Shown here: positions 9,923 through 17,797 of the stretch, one piece after another
Position numbering within the stretch: position 1 is the stretch's first letter
Layout of the letters: each line of letters begins with the position of its first letter
Source of the DNA: Qiania dongpingensis
Lineage (GTDB): Bacteria; Bacillota; Clostridia; Lachnospirales; Lachnospiraceae
Assembly (NCBI RefSeq): GCF_014337195.1
Contig: NZ_CP060634.1
Coordinates: 1,674,001-1,738,000, forward strand
DNA: 64,000 bases
Reading direction: 5' to 3'
The notes under the pieces: generated by a model
What the model was told of the DNA's origin: nothing
The model's database searches: none
Seen by the model: only the letters and a program-made list of their open reading frames with translations
Made by a program: the position numbers and the translations under genes

Positions 9923-11149
9923 TTACTGCAGCTCCAGCTCTTTCATGAACCGGGGGCCAATCTGGATATATTTATTATCTCCGAGACAGATGAGTTTCTC
10001 AATACTGCCGTCCAACGTCCCGTGATATTTTAAAATTCCCGACATATTATAGACCGAGCACTCCGCTTCCCGGTATAAAAGCACATGGTTTCCGGAAATT
10101 TCCGCGGTGTCATATTCCATATCAAAGGCCTTCCGGAATGCCAGCTTGCCCGAACTCCCATAGACCATCAGCTCCTTATCCCCATTTTCATTTTTTACGA
10201 TCATTCCGGCATACTTGTCCGAATAAAAGATACTGGAGATCTCGCCTTCCACATCAACCTGCTGCAAAAGCTCCGGCTTTACCGTGTTTTCAAGGGAGTA
10301 GAAGCACAGACGGTCCTGGGCAAACGCACAGGCATACCGGTCGTCCAGAAACTGTACTTTCGCTACCATATTCGCTCCATATTCCTTAAAGCCTCCCACC
10401 AAACGGTCTTTTACATTCTGACCTTCCTCGTCAAAATTATAAAATACCACCTGATTCTGCATGATTCCCTGATCCAGGTAGACGTAAGAGACCATCAAAA
10501 GCATCCCATTAGGCGAAATGCTCAGATCGATGGGATATCCATTCCCTGCCAGCGTCGTCTGCACTTCTATTTTCAGCTTCGTGCCTGACTTATCATAAAA
10601 CGCAATAAAGTTGCTTTTGCTGTCTTCCAGAATTGCCACGGTCACGCCGGTGGAAGAAACCGCCACTTTGGAAATGGGCAGCGTAGTCGTCACCACTCCC
10701 TGGCACCCGCTTTTATCACAGATGTATATGGAATATCCATTCTTATCCGCAATCGCCACATAATCTCCGCTGGTGCGTGCAAACGGAGATTTCATTTCAA
10801 ATGCCTGATTCCACAGCTCTTCTCCCCGCCGGTCGATATAAGAGGCTCCATCCCGGGTATACTTCACCACATTTTCCCCATACGCCTCATAACCGGAAAA
10901 ACTCCCTTCACTCAGCTCCTTTTCCCACTTGGCGCTGAATTTCTGGTATTGGTGATGCGTCTGGTAATAGTGATACCCAAAAAGTCCGGCTGCGATCACG
11001 ACAATCAATAAAACCGTGATCACTACCCGGAATTGCCTATGTTTTTTTATATCTTTCTGGAAATCCTCGTCCACTTCCAGGTTCTCGCTGTCAATGATAC
11101 CTTCACGAAGCTGCCGTTTTCTGTTTTCTCTGTCTCTTTTGTTTTCCAT
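9923..11149 (-). CDS. DUF5711-like membrane-anchored beta-propeller-type protein
   Basis: 408 residues: a charged cytoplasmic N-terminus, one transmembrane helix (VVITVLLIVVIAAGLFGYHYY, about residues 42-62) and a long extracytoplasmic region of repeated beta strands. Short blade-like motifs such as YVAIADKNGYSIYICD and VTVAILEDSKSNFIAFYD suggest a propeller. I recognise the layout as DUF5711, a clostridial family of unknown function. Nothing catalytic is visible. Confidence 0.8.
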   Translation of the reverse strand: MENKRDRENRKRQLREGIIDSENLEVDEDFQKDIKKHRQFRVVITVLLIVVIAAGLFGYHYYQTHHQYQKFSAKWEKELSEGSFSGYEAYGENVVKYTRDGASYIDRRGEELWNQAFEMKSPFARTSGDYVAIADKNGYSIYICDKSGCQGVVTTTLPISKVAVSSTGVTVAILEDSKSNFIAFYDKSGTKLKIEVQTTLAGNGYPIDLSISPNGMLLMVSYVYLDQGIMQNQVVFYNFDEEGQNVKDRLVGGFKEYGANMVAKVQFLDDRYACAFAQDRLCFYSLENTVKPELLQQVDVEGEISSIFYSDKYAGMIVKNENGDKELMVYGSSGKLAFRKAFDMEYDTAEISGNHVLLYREAECSVYNMSGILKYHGTLDGSIEKLICLGDNKYIQIGPRFMKELELQ

Positions 11150-11252
11150 TCCAAGCTTCCTTACCTGTTTTCTAGATTCTAATTATACAATAAACAAGCC
11201 ATAATAGCACTACTTAAAATCAGATTCCTGGTATTTTTCATTTTATATCCCT

Positions 11253-12539
11253 CTATTCTTTTTCGGGAAGCTTGAGCGTTTGTCCTTCGAAAATAAAATC
11301 CGCATTGTCCATACCGTTGATTGAACAAATCTCCGAAACGAGAGACGCGCTGGTATCTCCATAGATTTCCACACAGATCTTGTTCAGGGTATCCCCGCTC
11401 TTTACCACATATTCCCGGTAAACTGGCGCCTCCGCCGCTTGTCCTTCCGACTCGGCAGACGTCGTCTCTGCGGCCGTCGTTTCCTCCGCAGTCGTTTCCG
11501 CGCTTCCGGACTCAGCAGGAGTCTGGGAGGTCTGTCCATCTGCCCCGGCTGCGGAAGATGATGGAACAGTCTCACTGCCGGATGTCGCGTCAGAGGGGTA
11601 TACGTTGCCCGGCACTTCACTCACCACTGCCTGTCCACTTTCTTCTTTTCCTTTCGCAGACCCGGCAGCCGAAGTCGTCTCCTCCATGATGCTGTCTTTT
11701 CCGGCGAACACAGCCAGGACATCTTTCACACCCTGCATTTTATCATACTTATACCAGGCGGCCATGCCAAATCCGGCGCCGCACAAAAGGGCCGCCACAC
11801 TGACCGTCCTTAAAAACCGGGAAGCCCCCGTCCCCGGCGCCTGTTTCTTATTCTTATTCTGACCGGCGGTTTCTTTTTCCTGGGACCCTGCGGCCATTTT
11901 AACTGCTTGTCCCTCTTTTCCCTGCTTGGTCTCCATAATCGTACGGAACTGTCTGGCCGCCTGATCAGAAACTCCTCTGGACGCCGGCGCCAGCGCGAAT
12001 TCCGTCTTTCTGGACGGTTCCAAAGAAATCATATATTCCTGCATCTGTTCGTTGCGCTCGTAATATATGTAGTAGCCCTTCAGGCGGTGCGCTCCGTGAA
12101 AATCAAACCGGTAGACAGCTTCTTCCTCCCGGCTTCCGTCATAAAGGAAAAGTACCTGATTCTGGCTTTTGAAGTTCTCATTGTGGCTTTTCTGCAGATT
12201 ATAAAGATCTGTCAGGCCACTGTCTCCGCTGCATAAAAACCAGCCGCAGATCTCCACGTCTTTAAAACAGGTATCGGCCTGCTCATATACTCCATTCCAT
12301 GCCGAAGCAGTCATGACGATCCGGTCATCCTCTATTTCATAGTCCTTCACCAATACGGCTCCCCGGACAAACAGGCAGGGGATGTCCTGCTCCTTTGCCT
12401 GCTGTCCCAAAAAAACGCCGATACAGGTGTCGTTCCGCTTTTTCATCTTTTCAATAAAGGTCGCCACATAATCTTCCATATATAGATGGAGGTCATGCTC
12501 TATATCACCAATTTGCCTGATATTTCTGGGTATTTCCAT
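11253..12539 (-). CDS. Membrane protein with C-terminal LysM domain
   Basis: 428 residues from the ATG at 12539. The first 200 residues form a globular domain with no family I recognise. A transmembrane helix follows (VSVAALLCGAGFGMAAWY), then a long Ser/Thr/Glu/Ala-rich linker and a C-terminal LysM domain (YVVKSGDTLNKICVEIYG ... EGQTLKLP) that should bind peptidoglycan or a related glycan. The gene start overlaps the end of yyaC by 35 bp, which suggests coupled translation and a link to spore formation, though this is inference. Confidence 0.85.
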   Translation of the reverse strand: MEIPRNIRQIGDIEHDLHLYMEDYVATFIEKMKKRNDTCIGVFLGQQAKEQDIPCLFVRGAVLVKDYEIEDDRIVMTASAWNGVYEQADTCFKDVEICGWFLCSGDSGLTDLYNLQKSHNENFKSQNQVLFLYDGSREEEAVYRFDFHGAHRLKGYYIYYERNEQMQEYMISLEPSRKTEFALAPASRGVSDQAARQFRTIMETKQGKEGQAVKMAAGSQEKETAGQNKNKKQAPGTGASRFLRTVSVAALLCGAGFGMAAWYKYDKMQGVKDVLAVFAGKDSIMEETTSAAGSAKGKEESGQAVVSEVPGNVYPSDATSGSETVPSSSAAGADGQTSQTPAESGSAETTAEETTAAETTSAESEGQAAEAPVYREYVVKSGDTLNKICVEIYGDTSASLVSEICSINGMDNADFIFEGQTLKLPEKE

Positions 12540-13104
12540 ATTCCATGTCCCTTTCTGTATCCGTGGGCCCGGCGCATCCGATCCCTGCACAAATGCAGTC
12601 TGCCAGCTCCATTACTATAGAAAGACGGGTGTTTTGCAGAAGCGGTTCAAAATTTCCGCCATATCCCACGATTCCCGTGATGAAAATATCACCAACGGAC
12701 ATCAGGTTCTTACTCACCCCCAGCCCCGGCCGAATGGCGCCGCGCCCCAGCGTAATATATCCCACATGTTCATATTTTCCTACCGAGGCATCCACCGCCA
12801 CAATGATGGAATCCTGATAATACTGCCGTATCATCTCCATGGTCTCACTCAAATTGATCGCGTGGATGGGCTGTGTCAACGTTCCAAATACCCGGTATTC
12901 TTCTCCCTTCGTCTTTTTCAGCTTGTAACCCACCAAAGGCCCAAGGCTGTCTCCTGTAGAGCGGTCGCTCCCTATACAAAGAAACAAAATATTTTCTTTT
13001 TTCGTATTTTTCTTTACTTCTGACACTAATTTTTGTAACTGACCTCCAAATAAGTCCGGAGAAAACCACTTTCCGGCTTTATGGTAATAAATTTGTCTGT
13101 TCAT
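12505..13104 (-). CDS. yyaC: YyaC-family spore protein (GPR-like protease fold)
   Basis: 199 residues from the ATG at 13104, preceded by GGTGAT; an upstream in-frame ATG at 13167 lacks support. The core CIGSDRSTGDSLGPLVG, VDASVGKYEHVGYI and SVGDIFITGIVGYGGNFEPLLQ are characteristic of the YyaC family, related to the germination protease GPR. It is found in endospore formers and supports the view that this organism sporulates. Its substrate is unknown. Confidence 0.92.
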   Translation of the reverse strand: MNRQIYYHKAGKWFSPDLFGGQLQKLVSEVKKNTKKENILFLCIGSDRSTGDSLGPLVGYKLKKTKGEEYRVFGTLTQPIHAINLSETMEMIRQYYQDSIIVAVDASVGKYEHVGYITLGRGAIRPGLGVSKNLMSVGDIFITGIVGYGGNFEPLLQNTRLSIVMELADCICAGIGCAGPTDTERDMEYGNTQKYQANW

Positions 13105-13215
13105 AATATCACCGTTTCTTTTATCCCTTCGGAAGGGACTTTTAGTTTTGTCTGGATTATTGCCCAATTTCTGGAATATAAACCAGATATTTAACTAAAT
13201 ATAAACCGGCCGATA

Positions 13216-14592
13216 TTATAACTGTATGGAACCGCACCAGAAGCCGAAGTTTTCTTCCCGGCGGCCTGTGGCCTTTTTAAAGTCCGGAAGCCCGAACATG
13301 GATGCCATGAACTTTTCCTGGGGCTTGAAGATCCCAGGTACTCCCAGAATATACTGATATTCGGTCTGGAATTTTTCCCGTTTCACACGTTTTCTTCTGG
13401 CCAGGATCAGATACCGATACTGGTAATACCCGTGTAGGACAAAGCTATTGTTGCCGTAGGGCCAGTTTTCCTTCGGCAGCCTGCCGATATCCTGAAGATG
13501 AATCTGGAGCACTTCCCAGCCCTCTTCTGCCAGAATCCGTTTTCTCGGAAGCACCTTTTTCAGGCAGTCCCACAGAGGCAGCTCCATAAAGCCTTCCCTG
13601 TAGTAGAAATCATCCGGCATCCGTCCGCTGAACGTATCGCTCTGTTCCTCATCCTGATTCGGAGCCTTCGGCTCATTTTCCGTATACGTCTCCAACAGCT
13701 CGGATACTTCCGCCGAGACAGCCGCTTCTGTCTCGGCTTCCTCCACTGCGGTCATTTCTACCTCATCTTCCGGCTCTTCCATTCCTGCTACCATATCTTC
13801 TTCCGGTTCCGGCTGTGCTTCTTCCGGCTCTTGTTCTGTGGAATCTGCTGTCTCCGGCTTCATTTCCTCCAGCTCCGTTTCTCCCAGCTCTGGCTCTTCC
13901 GATTCCGCCTCTTCCAATCTCGGCTCTTCCGATTCCGCCTCTTCCAATCTCGGCTCTTCCGATTCCGCCTCTTCCAATCTCGGCTCTTCCAATTTCGGCT
14001 CTTCTGGTCTCAGTTCTTCCGATTCCGCTTCTTCCGCTCCTGTCTCCTCCGGTTCTTCTCTCTCAGGCCCTGCTTCCAAAAGCTCCATCTCATCCAGCCC
14101 ATGATCATCTATCTGATCATCCGGCTGCCTTCCCGCAGCTTCCGCGGCTTTCAGTAGCAGTCCTTGTCCGCCTCTCCAATCTTCTCCCGCCACAGGCGCT
14201 TCCCGCAGGCTGGATATATGTATAATGGCGTCATCCCAAGTGGTCAGATAGGATTTCCTTGCGCTGGCCTGGCTCCGCAGATACAGGCCTCTGACAAAAT
14301 CAAGTCCGAAACCACTTCCGCTCAGATCGTCTTCCTGCTTCCCGAATACGGCCTCTCCCACTCCGTTTCTCACCGGAATCCGTCCCAAAGGCACCAGCAA
14401 AAAGCTATCGGAGAGATTCCCATAACCATACAGATTCAATTCCCGGCCGCTGCATTCATAAGCTCCTTTAATACTGACGCTGATTCTGCATTGTCCGCCC
14501 CTTGCCTCAATTTTAGCAAAGCCCACATTTTTTGTCTTCATATCGCCTTCATAGGCATATATATATGAGATAAAACGTCTATATTCTGCCAC
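13216..14592 (-). CDS. Conserved protein with central Glu-rich tandem repeats (DUF6128-like)
   Basis: 458 residues in three parts. The N-terminal 140 residues (beginning MAEYRRFISYIYAYEG) and the C-terminal 130 residues (from DFYYREGFMELPLW) are folded-looking and resemble the DUF6128 family of Lachnospiraceae as far as I recall it. Between them lies an acidic linker dominated by Glu-Pro/Glu-Ala repeats. The linker contains a 30-bp DNA repeat (see separate entry), so its length is likely to vary between strains. No enzymatic motif is visible. It lies between rsmA and yyaC. Confidence 0.75.
   Translation of the reverse strand: MAEYRRFISYIYAYEGDMKTKNVGFAKIEARGGQCRISVSIKGAYECSGRELNLYGYGNLSDSFLLVPLGRIPVRNGVGEAVFGKQEDDLSGSGFGLDFVRGLYLRSQASARKSYLTTWDDAIIHISSLREAPVAGEDWRGGQGLLLKAAEAAGRQPDDQIDDHGLDEMELLEAGPEREEPEETGAEEAESEELRPEEPKLEEPRLEEAESEEPRLEEAESEEPRLEEAESEEPELGETELEEMKPETADSTEQEPEEAQPEPEEDMVAGMEEPEDEVEMTAVEEAETEAAVSAEVSELLETYTENEPKAPNQDEEQSDTFSGRMPDDFYYREGFMELPLWDCLKKVLPRKRILAEEGWEVLQIHLQDIGRLPKENWPYGNNSFVLHGYYQYRYLILARRKRVKREKFQTEYQYILGVPGIFKPQEKFMASMFGLPDFKKATGRREENFGFWCGSIQL
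13892..13990. repeat. 30-bp coding tandem repeat, three units plus a partial
   Basis: Units starting at 13892, 13922 and 13952 are identical (GGCTCTTCCGATTCCGCCTC... on the plus strand), followed by a diverging fourth. Translated on the minus strand each unit gives ten residues of the type LEEAESEEPR. The identity at DNA level points to recent expansion by slippage or recombination. Confidence 0.92.
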
Positions 14593-14710
14593 ACTACCAC
14601 TCCTTCCTCTCTATTTTATGCGGGGAATCCGGAAGATATGACTATTTTAAGAAAAAATTTAAAAACCGTACCGGTTTCTCCCCGATACGGCTCTTCATAT
14701 TCCTGTTTAT

Positions 14711-15589
14711 TCAGTTTCTCCCCCCGCCAAGCTCCGATAAAAGGTTGCTGAGTCCTGCAAACTGCTCCAGCGTGAGCGCCTCTCCCCTCACTGTGGGAGA
14801 AAGGCCCATGGCCCTTATGGCGCCCGCGATCTCTTCCTTCGAAAAGGAAAGCTCCGATGAATTGCTCCATCCATTCTGAAGAGTCTTTCTCCTCTGGTTA
14901 AAGGAAGCGCGGATCAGCCGGAACAACAGCTTCTCATCCTTTACCTGCACAGCCGGCTCCCGGTGGCGTGTCAAGCGGATGACCGCCGACCCCACCTTTG
15001 GCCTGGGCAAAAAGCAGTTTGGCGGTACGTTGGCCACAATGTACGGCTCCGCGTAATACTGGACAGCCAAGGACAACGCGCCGTAATCCTTGCTTCCCGG
15101 CCCCGTCTGCATCCGATCGGCAACCTCTTTCTGCACCATGATCGTGATGTTGTCGACCGGCACATGGCTCTCGAACAGTCCCATGATGATCGGCGTCGTG
15201 ATATAATAGGGCAGATTGGCCACCACCTTGATGGGCCGCCCTCCGTTCTCTTCCTCTGCCAGCTTTGCCACATCCACCTTCAGGATATCCTCATTGATGA
15301 CCGTCACATTTTCATAGCCGGACAGAGTCTCTTCCAGGATAGGAATCAGATTCCGGTCTATCTCCACCGCGCAGACAGCCCTCGCCGCCTCTGCCAGATA
15401 CTGAGTCATGGTACCGATTCCCGGCCCGATCTCCAGCACAAAATCCTCTTTCGTGACCCCTGCGGCCCGGATGATCTTATCCAGCACATGGGTATCTATA
15501 AGAAAATTTTGTCCAAACCTTTTCTGAAAGACAAACTCGTATTTCTGGATGATTTCTATGGTATTCTTGGGATTCCCCAGATTCGCCAT
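14711..15589 (-). CDS. rsmA: 16S rRNA dimethyladenosine transferase
   Basis: Dimethylates the two adjacent adenosines near the 3' end of 16S rRNA, using S-adenosylmethionine, late in small-subunit assembly. 292 residues from the ATG at 15589 (AAAGGA upstream). Motifs visible: KRFGQNFLID at the N-terminus, SAM-binding LEIGPGIGTMTQYL, and catalytic NLPYYITTPI. The gene begins 16 bp after the tatD stop, a pairing widely conserved in Firmicutes. Confidence 0.97.
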   Translation of the reverse strand: MANLGNPKNTIEIIQKYEFVFQKRFGQNFLIDTHVLDKIIRAAGVTKEDFVLEIGPGIGTMTQYLAEAARAVCAVEIDRNLIPILEETLSGYENVTVINEDILKVDVAKLAEEENGGRPIKVVANLPYYITTPIIMGLFESHVPVDNITIMVQKEVADRMQTGPGSKDYGALSLAVQYYAEPYIVANVPPNCFLPRPKVGSAVIRLTRHREPAVQVKDEKLLFRLIRASFNQRRKTLQNGWSNSSELSFSKEEIAGAIRAMGLSPTVRGEALTLEQFAGLSNLLSELGGGRN

Positions 15590-15605
15590 GGGATTTTTTC
15601 CTTTC

Positions 15606-16379
15606 TCATTCAGTGTCCAGGCGGTAAAACCGGCAGGCATTCTCATAGGTGACTCTTTCCACAGTCTCTTCCGAAATCCCCTTAAGCTCCGCGACTGCCT
15701 TTACCACATAGTGAAGATTCAGCGAGCTATTCCGCTTCCCCCGGTTCGGTACCGGCGAAAGATACGGGCAGTCTGTTTCCAAAAGCATCTGGTCCAGAGG
15801 CATATACTTCACCACCTCTTTCAGTTTTTTTCCGTTGGAAAAGGTGATCACGCCGCCGATCCCCAAATAATAGCCCCAATCCAGAAATTTTCCGGCCATT
15901 TCCGGCCCATAGGAAAAGCAGTGGATCACCCCCCGCATCTGCGCCGCCCCAGTTGCCCTCATGATATCATAGGTATCCTGAGCCGCTTCCCTGCTGTGGA
16001 TGACTATCGGCATCTTCTTTTCTCCGGCAAGAAAAAGCTGGCGTTCAAACCACTTTTTCTGTACCGGCCGCCCCGGCTCGTCCCAATGGTAATCCAGCCC
16101 AATCTCTCCCAATGCCACTACCTTCGGCATCTGAAGCGCTTCCTCAATATAGGAAAAGTTGTCCTCTGTCAGTTCGCCGGTATCGCTGGGATGAACGCCG
16201 GCCGCGGCAAAAAGAAATGGATACTGCTCCGCAAGCGCTATGGCCTTCCTCGTCGTTTCCAAGCTCGCCCCTATATTGACCACCCGGCCAATCCCCCCTG
16301 CTCTCAGGGAAGAAAGTATCTCATCCCGGTCTTCGTCAAAAGCCTCGTCATCGTAATGAGCATGGCTGTCAAAAATCAT
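15606..16379 (-). CDS. tatD: TatD-family metal-dependent hydrolase
   Basis: 257 residues of the TatD amidohydrolase-like family (3'-5' DNase activity shown for E. coli TatD). Metal ligands are visible in the N-terminal DSHAHYDDEAF, in GEIGLDYHWD, VIHSREA, GVIHCFSYG and the C-terminal LETDCPYLSP. It precedes rsmA in the same direction. The exact in vivo role in Clostridia is not settled. Confidence 0.95.
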   Translation of the reverse strand: MIFDSHAHYDDEAFDEDRDEILSSLRAGGIGRVVNIGASLETTRKAIALAEQYPFLFAAAGVHPSDTGELTEDNFSYIEEALQMPKVVALGEIGLDYHWDEPGRPVQKKWFERQLFLAGEKKMPIVIHSREAAQDTYDIMRATGAAQMRGVIHCFSYGPEMAGKFLDWGYYLGIGGVITFSNGKKLKEVVKYMPLDQMLLETDCPYLSPVPNRGKRNSSLNLHYVVKAVAELKGISEETVERVTYENACRFYRLDTE

Positions 16380-16408
16380 GGTTTACTCCATTTCCCCGGC
16401 TTCCCTCG

Positions 16409-17023
16409 TCATACCCGGATGATATCTCCCTTTAAGCCCGGATAAAAATCTTCTCCGCTGTCCGGATGGGTCAGGACCCATTTATTTTTCATGCAGAGCA
16501 GCTTATCCTCTTCTGTCTGCATCTGGTTTTTCTTTTCACTGGGCACGTTGGTCCCCTCCGGCAGCACAATGATGCACTGGAATACGCCGTCTCCGGCGCT
16601 GCAGGGCGCATAATGGAGCGTACTGCTGTAAAGAAGGACGGCGGTTCCGGCAGGCACCAAAAATGCTTCCGCATTGGACAGGTCAAACGTTGTCATGGTG
16701 TCCATATCTCCGCGGCTTCCCACGACTACGATCATATCCGTCACCGCAATATCCAGCTCTTCGCCTCTGTGATATTCCATCGTATCCGCTTTATGATTCT
16801 TTCCATTGCAGTAACCAATCTGAATCGGCATCTCTCCATAGATCTGACGGCTGATGGCCTCACAAATCTCCATTTCCTCGGCCTCTTTCACAGAAGGCTC
16901 ATAGATTACCTCATCAGGGGCCGGCGTCGTTTTCGCCCAATCCACCAATCCAGAAAAATCCATCCCTTCCACTATCGCGCCATACTTTTTAAATTCCTTG
17001 TCAGTTACTTTTTTGATTTCCAT
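16409..17023 (-). CDS. DUF4867-like cupin-type protein
   Basis: 204 residues beginning MEIKKVTDKEFKKYG, with AAGGAGAGGG before the ATG. The middle contains a cupin-like pattern: YHRGEELDIAVTD, then VPAGTAVLLYSSTLHYAP with a possible metal-binding Glu and His. I recognise it as close to DUF4867, sometimes found near sugar-metabolism genes. Substrate unknown. It lies 29 bp upstream of tatD and may be co-transcribed. Confidence 0.8.
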   Translation of the reverse strand: MEIKKVTDKEFKKYGAIVEGMDFSGLVDWAKTTPAPDEVIYEPSVKEAEEMEICEAISRQIYGEMPIQIGYCNGKNHKADTMEYHRGEELDIAVTDMIVVVGSRGDMDTMTTFDLSNAEAFLVPAGTAVLLYSSTLHYAPCSAGDGVFQCIIVLPEGTNVPSEKKNQMQTEEDKLLCMKNKWVLTHPDSGEDFYPGLKGDIIRV

Positions 17024-17185
17024 ATTACCCTCTCCTTTTTCTCATTTTTTATCCCGGAAGGAATCCTACCGCCTTCCTGAAACGCCTGCGCGTTTTTCCC
17101 CAACTTTCTTCCACCGCCAGGACGGAAAACACCGGACACCCTTCTTTCCAGCGATGCCCGGCATTCATATACCTTGACGCGCGAA

Positions 17186-17251
17186 GTATACCTTGACGCA
17201 CGGAGTGCGCTCGCCCGTAGGGCATGTATTAAGGGGTGCCCTTGGGTATAC
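17186..17251 (+). repeat. Short triloop-hairpin repeat, copy S1
   Basis: 66-bp unit from GTATAC to GTATAC. It holds three consecutive small hairpins with three-base loops: CGCAC-GGA-GTGCG (17197-17209), GCCC-GTA-GGGC (17213-17223) and AAGGG-GTG-CCCTT (17231-17243). A truncated unit (ATATACCTTGACGCGCGAA, 17168-17185) precedes it. The unit abuts the start of long repeat L2. Other copies are S2 (split by the mobile element), S3 and S4. Confidence 0.9.
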
Positions 17252-17770
17252 CTTTGAATACCTTTCAAACAAGTTATTTGTCTGATTTGCAAGGCAAGAG
17301 GAAATCCGATTCCATCCAGGCGGCTCGCTCTTTCTTCCGCACCGAAATAAGCGCTCATTTGTTTTGAAAATCATTGGGGCGGTCCACCGCAGCCCGCTGC
17401 CATTAGGCGCGCGGGCGTGTAGATATCCGATCCTTTTCTGGAATCTAAGAAATGAAATTCATCCAACGTGGTGCGGCGGGCAGGGCGCCGGCAGAAAGAT
17501 TTCGGGCCGGCCTAAAGGTGAGCGCTGCAGGGCAGAGACCGGTGTTCCCCAGGCGGAAGGAGGCAGAAACGGAAATACCGATTCCGTTTCTGAGCGAACC
17601 GGAGACAGGAAATCATAAAGATTTTCTGCCGACATGTGAGCGGTACTCCCGGAGCGGGGATAAAGCGGCCCCTGCATCGCCAGCGAACCGAAATCGTGAC
17701 GGCCCGGAACTTCTGCCGGCGCTAAACGGGAACTTTATCGGAGCTAATTAAAATGATTCCAAAAAGTATT
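17252..17770 (+). repeat. Long structured repeat, copy L2 (partly deleted)
   Basis: Second copy of the long noncoding repeat. Compared with L3 and L4 it lacks about 200 bp between two CTCGCT direct repeats. It keeps hairpins CAGAAACGGAA/TTCCGTTTCTG (17564-17574 with 17582-17592) and CAGGAAATC/GATTTTCTG (17606-17614 with 17620-17628). It ends in AAAATGATTCCAAAAAGTATT, 27 bp before the metG stop codon. Together with S1 it fills the 770-bp gap between the DUF4867-like gene and metG; nothing in this gap looks like a real protein gene. Confidence 0.88.
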
Positions 17771-17797
17771 TCATATCATACCTAATGGCATTCCACT

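Noticed and set aside
13892..13990. Tandem 30-bp units as a CRISPR array
   Set aside because: The units are contiguous without spacers and lie in frame inside a gene.
13498..14225. Long plus-strand ORFs opposite the Glu-rich gene
   Set aside because: They are antisense shadows of the acidic repeats, with low-complexity Arg/Leu/Phe or Pro/Leu translations and no ribosome binding site.
17452..17751. 99-codon ORF inside long repeat L2, with a similar ORF in L4 (59160-59459)
   Set aside because: The same region in L3 carries a +1 shift at the CAGAAACG stretch and L1 lacks the start. Differences between L2 and L4 change many residues and there is no convincing ribosome binding site. Stem conservation explains the similarity better.
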